Shown here one piece after another: positions 34,294-42,640 of a stretch of 64,000 nt of DNA. Under the pieces are notes generated by a model. That model searched no databases, was not told where the DNA came from, and saw nothing but the letters and a program-made list of their open reading frames with translations. The stretch is from Streptomyces sp. OR43 (lineage in GTDB: Bacteria; Actinomycetota; Actinomycetes; Streptomycetales; Streptomycetaceae). A program made the position numbers and the translations under genes. Position 1 is the stretch's first letter. Each line of letters begins with the position of its first letter. The stretch is taken from NCBI RefSeq assembly GCF_008042275.1, contig NZ_RDBK01000043.1, positions 1,524,284-1,588,283 of the forward strand. The letters are read 5' to 3'.

Positions 34294-35678
34294 CGGACGT
34301 TCCTCAGTTCGTGGTGGGTGTCGTCGGCCGGGACCGCGGCCGGGCGGGACGCCGGGACGTCCGCGGGTACTGCGGCCGGGCGGGGCCCGTCACCGCTCCG
34401 GTCGCGGTCCGGGAAGACCCAGGCGCGGAAGAGCAGGAACCGCAGCACCGTCGCCGCGAGGTTGGCCGCGATCAGCACGGCGAGTTCGGTGCCGTGCGAG
34501 GGCGAGCCGGAGGCGGCGCCCAGCGCCGCGAGCGAACCGCTGGTCAGCACCAGACCGATGGCGAACACCACCAGGCCCTGCGCCTGGTGGCGGACGGCTC
34601 CGCCCCGGCCGCGTACGCCGAAGGTGAGCCTCCGGTTCGCCGCGGTGTTGGCGACGGCCGACACCAGCAGCGCGCCGCCGTTCGCGATCTGCGGGCCGAC
34701 GCCCTGCCGGAAGAGCGAGTACAGGAGCAGGTAGACGAGCGTCGAGAGGGCTCCCACGGCGCAGAACCCGACCAGCTGCCGGGCCAGTCCGCGCGGCACC
34801 CCGCCGATCCCGCGGTCGCGCGGATCGTCGCCGAAGGGCCGCGCCAGCCGGTCCAGCGGCAGCGCGCCGACGGCCAGCGCACGCCCCACCCGCCACACGC
34901 CTTTCAGGTCCTCGGTGGCGGTCCGCACGATGTGGACCGTCGAGTCCGGGTCGTCCACCCAGTCGACCGGCACCTCGTGGATGCGCAGCCCGGCCCGCTC
35001 GGCCAGCACCAGCATCTCGGTGTCGAAGAACCAGCCGGTGTCCTCGACCATCGGCAGCAGCCGCTGCGCGACCTCGCGCCGGATCGCCTTGAACCCGCAC
35101 TGGGCGTCGCTGAACCGGGCGGCCAGCGAGGACCGCAGAATGATGTTGTAGGCCCGCGAGATGAACTCCCGCTTCGTCCCCCGGACCACTCGCGAACTGC
35201 GGGCGAGCCGCGAGCCGATGGCCAGGTCCGAATGCCCGGAGATCAGCGGGGCGACCAGCGGGAGCAGCGCGTTGAGGTCGGTGGACAGATCCACGTCCAT
35301 GTAGGCGAGGACCGGTGCGTCCGAGTGCGACCAGACGGTACGCAGCGCCCGTCCCCGGCCCTTCTCCTCCAGCCGGTAGGCACGCACCCCCGGCAGCGTG
35401 CGGGCCAGCCGCTGCGCCACCTCGGGCGTCCGGTCGGTGCTCGCGTTGTCCGCGACGGTGATCCGGAAGGCGTAGGGGAAGGTACGTGCCAGATGGTCGT
35501 GGAGCCGCAGCACGCACGGCTCCAGGTCCTTCTCCTCGTTGTAGACGGGTACCACCACATCGAGTACGGGGGCACCGGCCGCATCGCCCGCGCCGGCCAG
35601 GAGGTGGTCCCGGGCCGGCAAGGTGCTCCAAGGAGTGTCGGTTCGCATGACTTCGACACTCGCCAACCGCGCTGTCAC
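34290..35678 (-). CDS. GT2 family glycosyltransferase fused to a GtrA membrane domain
   Basis: The protein has 462 residues. Residues ~38-270 are a DPM1-like GT-A domain ('DVVVPVYNEEKDLE', 'VADNASTDRT', DxD-like 'AYMDVDLSTDL', 'DAQCGFKAIRR'). Residues ~310-435 are a four-helix GtrA domain ('QLVGFCAVGALSTLVYLLLYSLFR', 'NRRLTFG'). It should make polyprenyl-phosphate-sugar and possibly flip it for the GT39 enzyme. The GTG start at 35678 overlaps the histidine kinase stop (GTGA), supporting that start; an ATG lies 30 bp downstream. A Pro/Ala repeat (RPAAVPAD, twice) is near the C-terminus. Confidence 0.92.
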   Translation of the reverse strand: MTARLASVEVMRTDTPWSTLPARDHLLAGAGDAAGAPVLDVVVPVYNEEKDLEPCVLRLHDHLARTFPYAFRITVADNASTDRTPEVAQRLARTLPGVRAYRLEEKGRGRALRTVWSHSDAPVLAYMDVDLSTDLNALLPLVAPLISGHSDLAIGSRLARSSRVVRGTKREFISRAYNIILRSSLAARFSDAQCGFKAIRREVAQRLLPMVEDTGWFFDTEMLVLAERAGLRIHEVPVDWVDDPDSTVHIVRTATEDLKGVWRVGRALAVGALPLDRLARPFGDDPRDRGIGGVPRGLARQLVGFCAVGALSTLVYLLLYSLFRQGVGPQIANGGALLVSAVANTAANRRLTFGVRGRGGAVRHQAQGLVVFAIGLVLTSGSLAALGAASGSPSHGTELAVLIAANLAATVLRFLLFRAWVFPDRDRSGDGPRPAAVPADVPASRPAAVPADDTHHELRNVR

Positions 35679-37273
35679 ACCCGTGTGCTGAGCCTGTGGT
35701 CCTGCTGTGAGGTGGGCGGACCGCTTCCGTGCGTTTCTCCCGGGTGCCCGGGATCCGCCGGCAGATGGACGGCGAACACCGTGTCCCCCGGCACCGAACG
35801 CACCTCGACGACTCCGCCGTGCGCGACGACCACGGCCTGCACGATGGCGAGCCCGAGCCCTGTCGAACCGGCGTGCCGGGACCGCGAGGCGTCCCCGCGC
35901 GCGAACCGCTCGAAGACGTGCGGCAGCAGATCAGGAGGAATGCCGGGCCCGTTGTCCCGGACCTCCAGGGTCACCCAGGGGTTCCCGGTCTCTGCGAGTA
36001 CCCGGGCCGTGACCGTGGTCCCGGGCGGGGTGTGCGTACGGGCGTTGGCCAGCAGGTTGACCAGGACCTGCTGGATCCGGGTCGGGTCGGCGCGTACGGC
36101 GGCGGGCACCTCGGGGAGGTCCAGCCGCCAGTGGTGCGTGGGCCCCGGCCCGTCCGGCGAGGCGGGTCTGCCCGCGACCCGCGCGTCGCTCACCGCGTCT
36201 ATGACGAGCGGAGAGAGATCGGTGCTCTCGTACGAGAGCGGGCGGCCCGCGTCCAGCCGGGCGAGCAGCAGCAGATCCTCCACCATGCCCGTCATGCGCT
36301 GGGCCTCGGACTCGATCCGCCCGAGTGCGTGCCGGGTGTCGGGACCGGTGTTCTCCCGTCCGCGCCGGGTGAGTTCGGCGTATCCGCGGATCGAGGCGAG
36401 GGGCGTGCGGAGCTCGTGGCTGGCGTCGGCGACGAACTGGCGTACCCGCATCTCGCTCTTCTGCCGCGCGTCCAGGGCCGAACCGACGTGCTCCAGCATC
36501 CGGTTGAGGGCCGCGCCGACCTGGCCGACCTCGGTGCGCGGATCGGCCTCGGCGTCCGCGACCCGTTCGAACAGGGTGACCTCGCCGCTGTGCAGCGGGA
36601 GTTCGGAGACGCGCGTCGCGGTGGCGGCGACCCGGCGCAGCGGCCGCAGGGCGACCCCGACCATGGCGGCACCGGCGATTCCGGCGGCGATCAGTCCGGC
36701 CCCGGTGACGCAGACCTCGACGAGGATCAGCGTGTTGAGGGCGCCGCTCACCTCCGAGGTCGGGATGCCGACCAGGACGGTCGTGCCGTCGCTCGCGGGG
36801 GCCGCGGCCTGCACCCGGTAGCCGCCCAGTCCGGGCAGCTCGACATCGTGCGCCTTGCCGTTCGCGGGAACGTGGGCCGCTTCCAGCGCGGCTTGCTGCG
36901 CGCCGGTCAGCGGTTCGGTGTTCTCCGTGGCGTCGAAGCCGGCGCCCGTGGCGACCGCGGAGTCGGTGACCTCGCCGTCCACGGTGAGCGCGCCGAACGT
37001 CTTGAGGGGCTGGCCGCCGCCCATGCCGATGAAGCCGAGCGGATCCCGGTCCTTGGGCCCGCCGGGCGTGGGCGTACCCGGCATGCGGGCGGCCCGGATG
37101 CCGATGTCGCGCAGCTGGCCGTCCAGCTTGCCGTACATGTACGTGTGGAACGCGATGGCGGTGACGGTTCCGATCACGGCCGCGACGACCGCGATCAGCA
37201 TCACCGAGGACACGGCGAGCCGGGTCCGCAGCGTCCACGGCCCCCTGCCCAGCCGTTTCACGCGGCTACTCAC
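35675..37273 (-). CDS. Membrane sensor histidine kinase of the glycosyltransferase operon
   Basis: The protein has 532 residues. Membrane segments lie at about 20-42 and 185-210 with an extracytoplasmic loop between. HAMP, HisKA with 'FVADASHELRTPLASIRGYAEL' and HATPase with 'NLLANARTHTP', 'DNGPGIPP' and 'STGLGLAIVQ' follow. The GTG start at 37273 lies 8 bp inside the regulator gene, so translation is coupled. It resembles the well-conserved Streptomyces pair described (from memory) as SCO4020/4021-like. Confidence 0.95.
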   Translation of the reverse strand: MSSRVKRLGRGPWTLRTRLAVSSVMLIAVVAAVIGTVTAIAFHTYMYGKLDGQLRDIGIRAARMPGTPTPGGPKDRDPLGFIGMGGGQPLKTFGALTVDGEVTDSAVATGAGFDATENTEPLTGAQQAALEAAHVPANGKAHDVELPGLGGYRVQAAAPASDGTTVLVGIPTSEVSGALNTLILVEVCVTGAGLIAAGIAGAAMVGVALRPLRRVAATATRVSELPLHSGEVTLFERVADAEADPRTEVGQVGAALNRMLEHVGSALDARQKSEMRVRQFVADASHELRTPLASIRGYAELTRRGRENTGPDTRHALGRIESEAQRMTGMVEDLLLLARLDAGRPLSYESTDLSPLVIDAVSDARVAGRPASPDGPGPTHHWRLDLPEVPAAVRADPTRIQQVLVNLLANARTHTPPGTTVTARVLAETGNPWVTLEVRDNGPGIPPDLLPHVFERFARGDASRSRHAGSTGLGLAIVQAVVVAHGGVVEVRSVPGDTVFAVHLPADPGHPGETHGSGPPTSQQDHRLSTRV

Positions 37274-38006
37274 CGGGCTTGATGAGATACCCGGCCCCGC
37301 GCCGGGTGTGGATCATCGGCGTCCGGCCGGCGTCGATCTTCTTGCGCAGGTACGAGATGTAGAGCTCGACGACGTTGGCCTGTCCGCCGAAGTCGTAGTT
37401 CCAGACCCGGTCCAGGATCTGCGCCTTGCTCAGCACCCGGCGCGGATTGCGCATCAGGAAGCGCAGCAGCTCGAACTCGGTCGCGGTGAGGTGGATGTTC
37501 GCGCCGCCCCGGCTCACCTCGTGGCTGTCCTCGTCCAGCATCAGATCGCCGACGACGAGCGTCGACTCGCTGCGTACCGCCGCCGTGCCGGACCGCCGGA
37601 TCAGGCCGCGCAGCCGGGCGACGACCTCCTCCAGGCTGAACGGCTTGGTGACGTAGTCGTCCCCGCCGGCCGTGAGCCCGGCGATCCGGTCCTCCACGGA
37701 GTCCCGCGCGGTCAGGAACAGCACGGGCACCTCGGACAGCTCACGGCGCAGCCGGCCGAGGACGGCGAGCCCGTCCGTGTCGGGCAGCATCACGTCGAGG
37801 ATCACCGCGTCGGGCCGGAACTCCCGGGCCGTACGCAGGGCGCCGGCACCGTCGCCCGCGCTGCGGACCTCCCAGCCCTCGTAGCGAAGCGCCATGGAGA
37901 GCAGCTCGGCCAGCGGGGCCTCGTCGTCCACGACCAGCACCCGGACGGGGGTCCGGTCCGGCCTGAGCAGTTCGGTACGCCCCTGGGGCGAGGTCGTCGT
38001 CGTCAT
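37266..38006 (-). CDS. OmpR-family response regulator of the glycosyltransferase operon
   Basis: The protein has 246 residues. The receiver has 'VLVVDDEAPL', 'VILDVMLPDTDG' (Asp), 'FLTARDS' and 'YVTKPFSLEE' (Lys). The winged helix has 'LLRFLMRNPRRVLSKAQILDRVWNYDFGGQANVVELYISYLRKKID', ending 'RRGAGYLIKPGE'. First gene of a four-gene overlapping operon with the kinase, GT2-GtrA and GT39 genes, suggesting control of surface glycosylation. Repeated TGTGA...CCTGAGA sequences lie 11-61 bp upstream. Confidence 0.96.
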   Translation of the reverse strand: MTTTTSPQGRTELLRPDRTPVRVLVVDDEAPLAELLSMALRYEGWEVRSAGDGAGALRTAREFRPDAVILDVMLPDTDGLAVLGRLRRELSEVPVLFLTARDSVEDRIAGLTAGGDDYVTKPFSLEEVVARLRGLIRRSGTAAVRSESTLVVGDLMLDEDSHEVSRGGANIHLTATEFELLRFLMRNPRRVLSKAQILDRVWNYDFGGQANVVELYISYLRKKIDAGRTPMIHTRRGAGYLIKPGE

Positions 38007-38016
38007 GCCCCAACCT

Positions 38017-38067
38017 TGTGAGACGCCCCTGAGAGAGTTCTTTCCCGATTCTGTGAATTCCCTGAGA
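38017..38067. promoter_or_regulatory. Two TGTGA...CCTGAGA repeats in the response regulator promoter
   Basis: TGTGA-N6-CCTGAGA (38017-38034) and TGTGA-N4-CCTGAGA (38052-38067) lie in the 95-bp gap between the amidohydrolase stop and the regulator start. The CCTGAGA parts are 33 bp apart, three helical turns. They could be the regulator's own binding site; this is inferred from position only. Confidence 0.45.
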
Positions 38068-38101
38068 ACCGAGAAAGGGTGCGGGGCGGCCGGCCCCGGC
38101 C

Positions 38102-38986
38102 TCAGCAGTCGAACAGCGCTTTCGCGTTGTCGTGGCAGACCGCACGCAGCCAGTCGTCCCCGAGCCCCAGCCGCTCCAGGGCGTGCAGCTGGTGGGCGTA
38201 CGGGTACGGGATGTTCGGGAAGTCCGTCCCCAGCAGGATCCGGCCTCCGAGCGCCGCGAGCCGCCCGCGCTCCGCCACCGGGAACGGATGGAAGTCCTCG
38301 GTGAAGTCGGTGAACGCCATCGTCGTGTCGAGCCTGACCTCCGGGTACGTCTCCGCGAGCGTCAGGAACTCCGTGTACTCGGGCATCCCCATGTGCGCCA
38401 CGACGAGCGGCAGCCGGGGGTGCCGGGCGAGCAGCCGGCCGATCGGTTCCGGCCCGGTGTGCGTGCCGGGCGCCGGCCCGGATCCGCAGTGCATCACGAC
38501 GGGGACCCCGGCTTCGGCGAGCAGTCCCCAGACCGGCTCCAGCAGCGGATCGTTCGGGTCGTACGAACCGACCTGGATGTGTGACTTGAAGACCCGCGCC
38601 CCCGCCTCGACGGCCTGCGCCACGTACTTCTCGACGCCCTCCTCGGGGAAGAAGGTCGCGGTGTGCAGACAGTCGGGCACCCGGGCCGCGAAGTCGGCCG
38701 CCCAGCCGTTCAGCCAGGCCGCCATGCCGGCCTTGTGCGGGTAGATCATCGAGGTGAACCGGAGCACGCCGAAGGAACGCAGCAGCGCGAGCCGCTCGTC
38801 CTCGTCGTGGCGGTAGGTGATCGGCCAGTCCATGCCGGTCAGCGGTCCGACCGCGTCGAAGTACGCCCAGACCTTGCGCAGCACCTGTTCCGGCATGAAG
38901 TGCGTATGCACGTCGATGATCCCGGGCAGCCCGAGCCGCTCCAGGAACCCCACCACGTCGTCCCGTTCGGCACGTTCCTCGTTCAT
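38102..38986 (-). CDS. Amidohydrolase (amidohydrolase 2 family)
   Basis: The protein has 294 residues with a TIM-barrel metallohydrolase layout. Strand 1 is 'GIIDVHTHFMP' (H-x-H), followed by 'VVMHCGSG' (His), 'PLVVAHMGMPEY' (His) and 'ILLGTDFPNIPYPY' (Asp). The 'TDFPN' ending is typical of ACMSD/decarboxylase-like members of this group. The substrate is unknown. It lies upstream of the response regulator on the same strand with 95 bp between, so a shared transcript is possible but the gap has regulator-like repeats. Confidence 0.93.
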   Translation of the reverse strand: MNEERAERDDVVGFLERLGLPGIIDVHTHFMPEQVLRKVWAYFDAVGPLTGMDWPITYRHDEDERLALLRSFGVLRFTSMIYPHKAGMAAWLNGWAADFAARVPDCLHTATFFPEEGVEKYVAQAVEAGARVFKSHIQVGSYDPNDPLLEPVWGLLAEAGVPVVMHCGSGPAPGTHTGPEPIGRLLARHPRLPLVVAHMGMPEYTEFLTLAETYPEVRLDTTMAFTDFTEDFHPFPVAERGRLAALGGRILLGTDFPNIPYPYAHQLHALERLGLGDDWLRAVCHDNAKALFDC

Positions 38987-39040
38987 ACGGCGCCTGCGCC
39001 TCCTCGTTGGTTCCGGATCGCTCGATCGCTCCCGACGGTC

Positions 39041-39931
39041 TCAGAACAGCCCGGTCTGCAACGCGCCGCCCCCGACCACCACGGTCGGCACACTGACCCC
39101 GGCCCCGTCACCGGCCGCCGCCAGCGCCCAGCCGGTCATCAGCCGGGTGTCCACGATGACGGCCCCGTGCGCGCCCGCGTCCAGCCGCAGATCCGGTCCG
39201 GCCGCCGCGACCAGCCGCCCGGCGACCACGCCGCCGTCCACCAGCCCGGTCACCGACCGCACAGGTCCGGCCGGCCCGTCCGCCTCCCCGATCCCGAACA
39301 GCCCCGCGTGATCGACCGCCTCGAACGGCAGCCGCTCCAGCGCCTCCGGCCAGCCGCGCCCGTCGAGCGCCGCCGCCCGTCCGTACAGCTCCGCCACCTC
39401 GGCGACCCGCGCGGCAGGGTCCGGCAGGTCCGCCCGCACCGCCCGCTTGCGCGCGTACGGAATCCGGTCGGGCACCCCGAGCGCGGCCCGCGCCACCTCC
39501 TCGGCTCGCCGCGCCGCCATCAGCGGCCCCCGTCCCAGCCAGCTGAAGACCACCGCCCCCTGCTCCCGCAGCCGGGCCGCGCCCCGCGACTCGGCGGTGA
39601 TCCCGACCTTGACCATGCCGGCCCCGAACCAGGCCAGGTACACGCGGTACGTCCGCGGATCGTCGGGAATCGTGTCGGCGGCCACGGAATGGGCCCGGTC
39701 CAGCCGCCCGCACTCCGCACAGCGCGCGCCGGTACTGCGTTCCGGAACCGGGGCCGCCATCGGGCAGGCGTTGCCCCGCGCACCGACGCAGGTCCGCACC
39801 CCGGCAGCCCGGAAGCCGAGCGCCGTCCCGTACGCCAGCGCGCTGACTCGCGTCTGCCGGCCCCGGCACCATCCGAGGACGGGCCCGCCCTGCTCGTCGG
39901 GCCAGCGGAGGCCGGTGCACTGCCATCCCAT
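39041..39931 (-). CDS. DUF2797-family protein
   Basis: The protein has 296 residues from the ATG at 39931 (RBS GGGAG, 8-9 nt). It starts MGWQCTGLRWPDEQGGPVLG and contains Cys pairs that look zinc-binding ('RTCVGARGNACP' and 'ARCAECGRLDRAH'). The segment 'YLAWFGAGMVKVGITAESRGAARLREQGAVVFSWLGRG' resembles a GIY-YIG-like strand pattern ('VKVGIT'). The rest is alpha/beta. Function unknown; a nuclease-like fold is possible. The 176-bp region upstream has GAACGGATGC-type short repeats. Confidence 0.85.
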   Translation of the reverse strand: MGWQCTGLRWPDEQGGPVLGWCRGRQTRVSALAYGTALGFRAAGVRTCVGARGNACPMAAPVPERSTGARCAECGRLDRAHSVAADTIPDDPRTYRVYLAWFGAGMVKVGITAESRGAARLREQGAVVFSWLGRGPLMAARRAEEVARAALGVPDRIPYARKRAVRADLPDPAARVAEVAELYGRAAALDGRGWPEALERLPFEAVDHAGLFGIGEADGPAGPVRSVTGLVDGGVVAGRLVAAAGPDLRLDAGAHGAVIVDTRLMTGWALAAAGDGAGVSVPTVVVGGGALQTGLF

Positions 39932-40107
39932 GGACGAAACTCCCGAGCCTCGGACGTGAAGACAAACGAACGGATGCGAACGCGTGCGAACGGACGGACG
40001 CCAACGCCTGCGAACCAGCGATGCTCCCACACATCGCCTGAAGCTGTGATCTGCGTCACACTGGAGGCGGTGGGTTCACCACCAGGATCTCCCAGAGGTG
40101 TTCGACC

Positions 40108-41508
40108 ATGGGCCACATCGACGGCACTGCTCTCGACAGCTTGCGCACCGCCTTGCGGGGCCCTGTCATCGCGCCGGGCGACGCGGATTACGACGAGACC
40201 CGCGCCCTCTACAACGCCATGATCGACCGCCGGCCCGCCGCCCTGGCCCAGTGCGTGGACGTCGCGGACGTACGGACCACTCTCGCCTTCGCCCAGGACA
40301 AGGGTCTCGACCTGGCCGTGCGCGGCGGCGGCCACAGCGGCCCCGGGCTGTGCCTGGTCGAGGACGGCCTGACCCTCGACCTCTCCCCGATGCGCTGGGT
40401 GCGCGTCGATCCCGGGGCCGGGACGGCGCAGGTGGGTGGGGGCAGCCAGCTGGGCGACCTGGACCACGCCACCCACGCCTTCGGCCTCGGCGTACCGGCC
40501 GGAATCATGTCGACGACCGGCGTGGGCGGCCTCACGCTGGGCGGCGGGCACGGGTATCTGACCCGCGCCCACGGCCTCACCATCGACAGCCTGATCGGCG
40601 CGGACGTCGTCCTGGCCGACGGCACCTTCGTCACCGCGTCGGAGACCGAGCACCCGGACCTGTTCTGGGCGCTGCGCGGCGGCGGCGGCAACTTCGGCGT
40701 GGTCACCTCGTTCACGTACCGGCTGCACCCGGTGAACACGGTCGGCGTCGGGGTGACGGTGTGGCCGGTCGACCGGACGGCCGAGGTGCTGCGCTGGTAC
40801 CGCGACTTCCTGCCCGCCGCACCGGACGACCTGTACGGCTTCTTCGCCCTGCTGACCGTCCCGCCGGCACCGCCCTTCCCCGAGCCGATCCACGGACAGA
40901 AGATGTGCGGCGTCGTCTGGTGCTACACGGGCGACCCGGCGTCCGGCCGCCTGGAGGAGGCGCTCTCCGCGGTCAACGACCCGGCCGCACCGGCCTTCCA
41001 CTTCACCAGCCCCATGCCGTACCCCGCCCTCCAGAGCATGTTCGACGGCCTGCTCCCCAAGGGACTCCAGTGGTACTGGCGCGGCGACTTCTTCGACGCC
41101 ATCTCCGACGCGGCGATCGAGGTGCACGCGAAGTACGGCCGCGACCTCCCCACCGGCCTGTCGACGATGCACCTGTACCCGGTGGACGGAGCCGCCCACC
41201 GGGTCGCCCCCGACGCGACCCCGTGGGCCTACCGGGACGCCACGTGGTCCGGTGTCATCGCGGGCATCGACCCCGACCCCGCGAACGCCGGCCTCATCCG
41301 TCAGTGGTGCGTCGACTACTGGACCGAGCTGCACCCGCACTCGATGGGCGGCGCGTACGTCAACTTCCTCGGCGAGTCCGAGGAGCCGGACCGCGTCCGT
41401 TCCACGTACCGCGGCACGTACGACCGCCTGGCCGCCGCCAAGCACACCTACGACCCGGACAACTTCTTCCACGCCAACCAGAACATCGCACCGGCCCCGG
41501 CAGCGTGA
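40108..41508 (+). CDS. FAD-binding oxidoreductase (berberine bridge enzyme-like)
   Basis: The protein has 466 residues. The FAD-binding N-terminal half (PCMH/FAD_binding_4) has 'LAVRGGGHSGPGLC', where the His is the usual 8-alpha covalent FAD site, followed by 'GGLTLGGGHGYLTRAHGLTIDSL' and 'FWALRGGGGNFGVVTSF'. The Cys for a second covalent bond is not at the usual place. The C-terminus carries a BBE motif 'YDPDNFFHANQNI'. The substrate is unknown; the family includes sugar and secondary-metabolite oxidases. No signal peptide is seen. Start at ATG 40108 with AGAGGTG upstream. Confidence 0.94.
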   Translation: MGHIDGTALDSLRTALRGPVIAPGDADYDETRALYNAMIDRRPAALAQCVDVADVRTTLAFAQDKGLDLAVRGGGHSGPGLCLVEDGLTLDLSPMRWVRVDPGAGTAQVGGGSQLGDLDHATHAFGLGVPAGIMSTTGVGGLTLGGGHGYLTRAHGLTIDSLIGADVVLADGTFVTASETEHPDLFWALRGGGGNFGVVTSFTYRLHPVNTVGVGVTVWPVDRTAEVLRWYRDFLPAAPDDLYGFFALLTVPPAPPFPEPIHGQKMCGVVWCYTGDPASGRLEEALSAVNDPAAPAFHFTSPMPYPALQSMFDGLLPKGLQWYWRGDFFDAISDAAIEVHAKYGRDLPTGLSTMHLYPVDGAAHRVAPDATPWAYRDATWSGVIAGIDPDPANAGLIRQWCVDYWTELHPHSMGGAYVNFLGESEEPDRVRSTYRGTYDRLAAAKHTYDPDNFFHANQNIAPAPAA

Positions 41509-41520
41509 AACACCCTGCGC

Positions 41521-41587
41521 ACCGCACCGGTTCGGCCGGGCGGGACCCGCGCGGACCGCACCGGTCGGCCGGGCGGGACCCGCGCGC
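41521..41587 (+). repeat. 34-bp tandem duplication upstream of the ECF41 gene
   Basis: Units at 41521-41554 and 41555-41587 are nearly identical (one lost T and one terminal change). They fill most of the 94-bp gap between the FAD oxidase and the sigma gene and may carry duplicated promoter elements. Confidence 0.85.
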
Positions 41588-41602
41588 GTTAGGATCCGGG
41601 CC

Positions 41603-42547
41603 ATGCCACTGACCGCGCAGGACGTGGACCGGTTCGAGGCCTCCCGGCCGCGCCTGGAGGCCATCGCGTACCGCCTCCTCGGCTCCGCGAGCGAGGCCGA
41701 GGACGCCGTGCAGGACACGTTCCTGCGCTGGCAGGCCACGGACGTGGACCGGATCGAGGTCCCCGAGGCCTGGCTGACGAAGGTCCTCACCAACCTGTGC
41801 CTCAACCAGCTCACCTCGGCCCGCGCCCGGCGCGAGACGTACGTGGGCCAGTGGCTCCCCGAACCGCTGCTCGCCGGAGACCCGATGCTCGGGCCGGCCG
41901 ACACCGTGGAGCAGCGCGACTCCGTCTCGTACGCGGTCCTCACGCTCATGGAGCGGCTGTCCCCCAACGAGCGGGCGGTGTACGTGCTGCGGGAGGCGTT
42001 CGGCTACCCGCACCGTGAGATCGCCGAGATCCTCGACATCACCGAGGCCACCGCCCAGCAGACCCTCCACCGGGCCAGGAAGCACATCGCGCACGGCAAG
42101 GCCCGCACCGAGGTCGACGAGGCGACCGCCCGGCGGATCGTCGAGGAGTTCCTCGCGGCCGCCACCAGCGGCCGCACCGAGCCGCTCGTGCGGCTGCTGA
42201 CCGAGGACGCCGTCGCGATCGGCGACGGCGGCGGCAAGGTCCCGGCCCGCGCCAAGGCGTTCGAGGGCGCGCTCGCGGTCGCGAAGTTCATGCGCGGCCT
42301 GTTCAAGCCCGGCAAGGCCCAGCGCGCCCTCGCAGGCGGCACGGTCGAGATCCACGCCACCAGCGCCAACGGCTCCGCCGCCCTCCTGGCGATCGTGAAC
42401 GGCCGCATCATCGGCGTCATCTGTCCGGAGATCACCGCGGAGGGCATCGCCGCGTTCCGCAGCCAGGTCAACCCGGACAAACTCGAACGCGCCACCCGGC
42501 GCTGGGCGGCATCCGACCACGGAGAACCCCTGTTCACCGCCTTCTGA
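41603..42547 (+). CDS. ECF41-type (SigJ-like) sigma factor with SnoaL-like C-terminal domain
   Basis: The protein has 314 residues. Sigma-2 is at 'FEASRPRLEAIAYRLLGSASEAEDAVQDTFLRW'; sigma-4 is 'LSPNERAVYVLREAFGYPHREIAEILDITEATAQQTLHRARKHI'. The C-terminal ~110 residues are a SnoaL-like domain. All three ECF41 signature motifs are present: WLPEPL between the sigma domains, DGGGK in the extension and NPDKL near the end. In this group the extension itself controls sigma activity, so no anti-sigma is needed. The next gene is an FAD oxidoreductase, matching the usual ECF41 partner and target. Confidence 0.95.
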   Translation: MPLTAQDVDRFEASRPRLEAIAYRLLGSASEAEDAVQDTFLRWQATDVDRIEVPEAWLTKVLTNLCLNQLTSARARRETYVGQWLPEPLLAGDPMLGPADTVEQRDSVSYAVLTLMERLSPNERAVYVLREAFGYPHREIAEILDITEATAQQTLHRARKHIAHGKARTEVDEATARRIVEEFLAAATSGRTEPLVRLLTEDAVAIGDGGGKVPARAKAFEGALAVAKFMRGLFKPGKAQRALAGGTVEIHATSANGSAALLAIVNGRIIGVICPEITAEGIAAFRSQVNPDKLERATRRWAASDHGEPLFTAF

Positions 42548-42640
42548 CCACCCTGTGACGCGGCTCACATTCTCCACCTGTCAGGAAACCGCGGGCTGCC
42601 CGGTTCAAGGGGCGAAACCGCGCGAGACAGGAGCAGGGAA

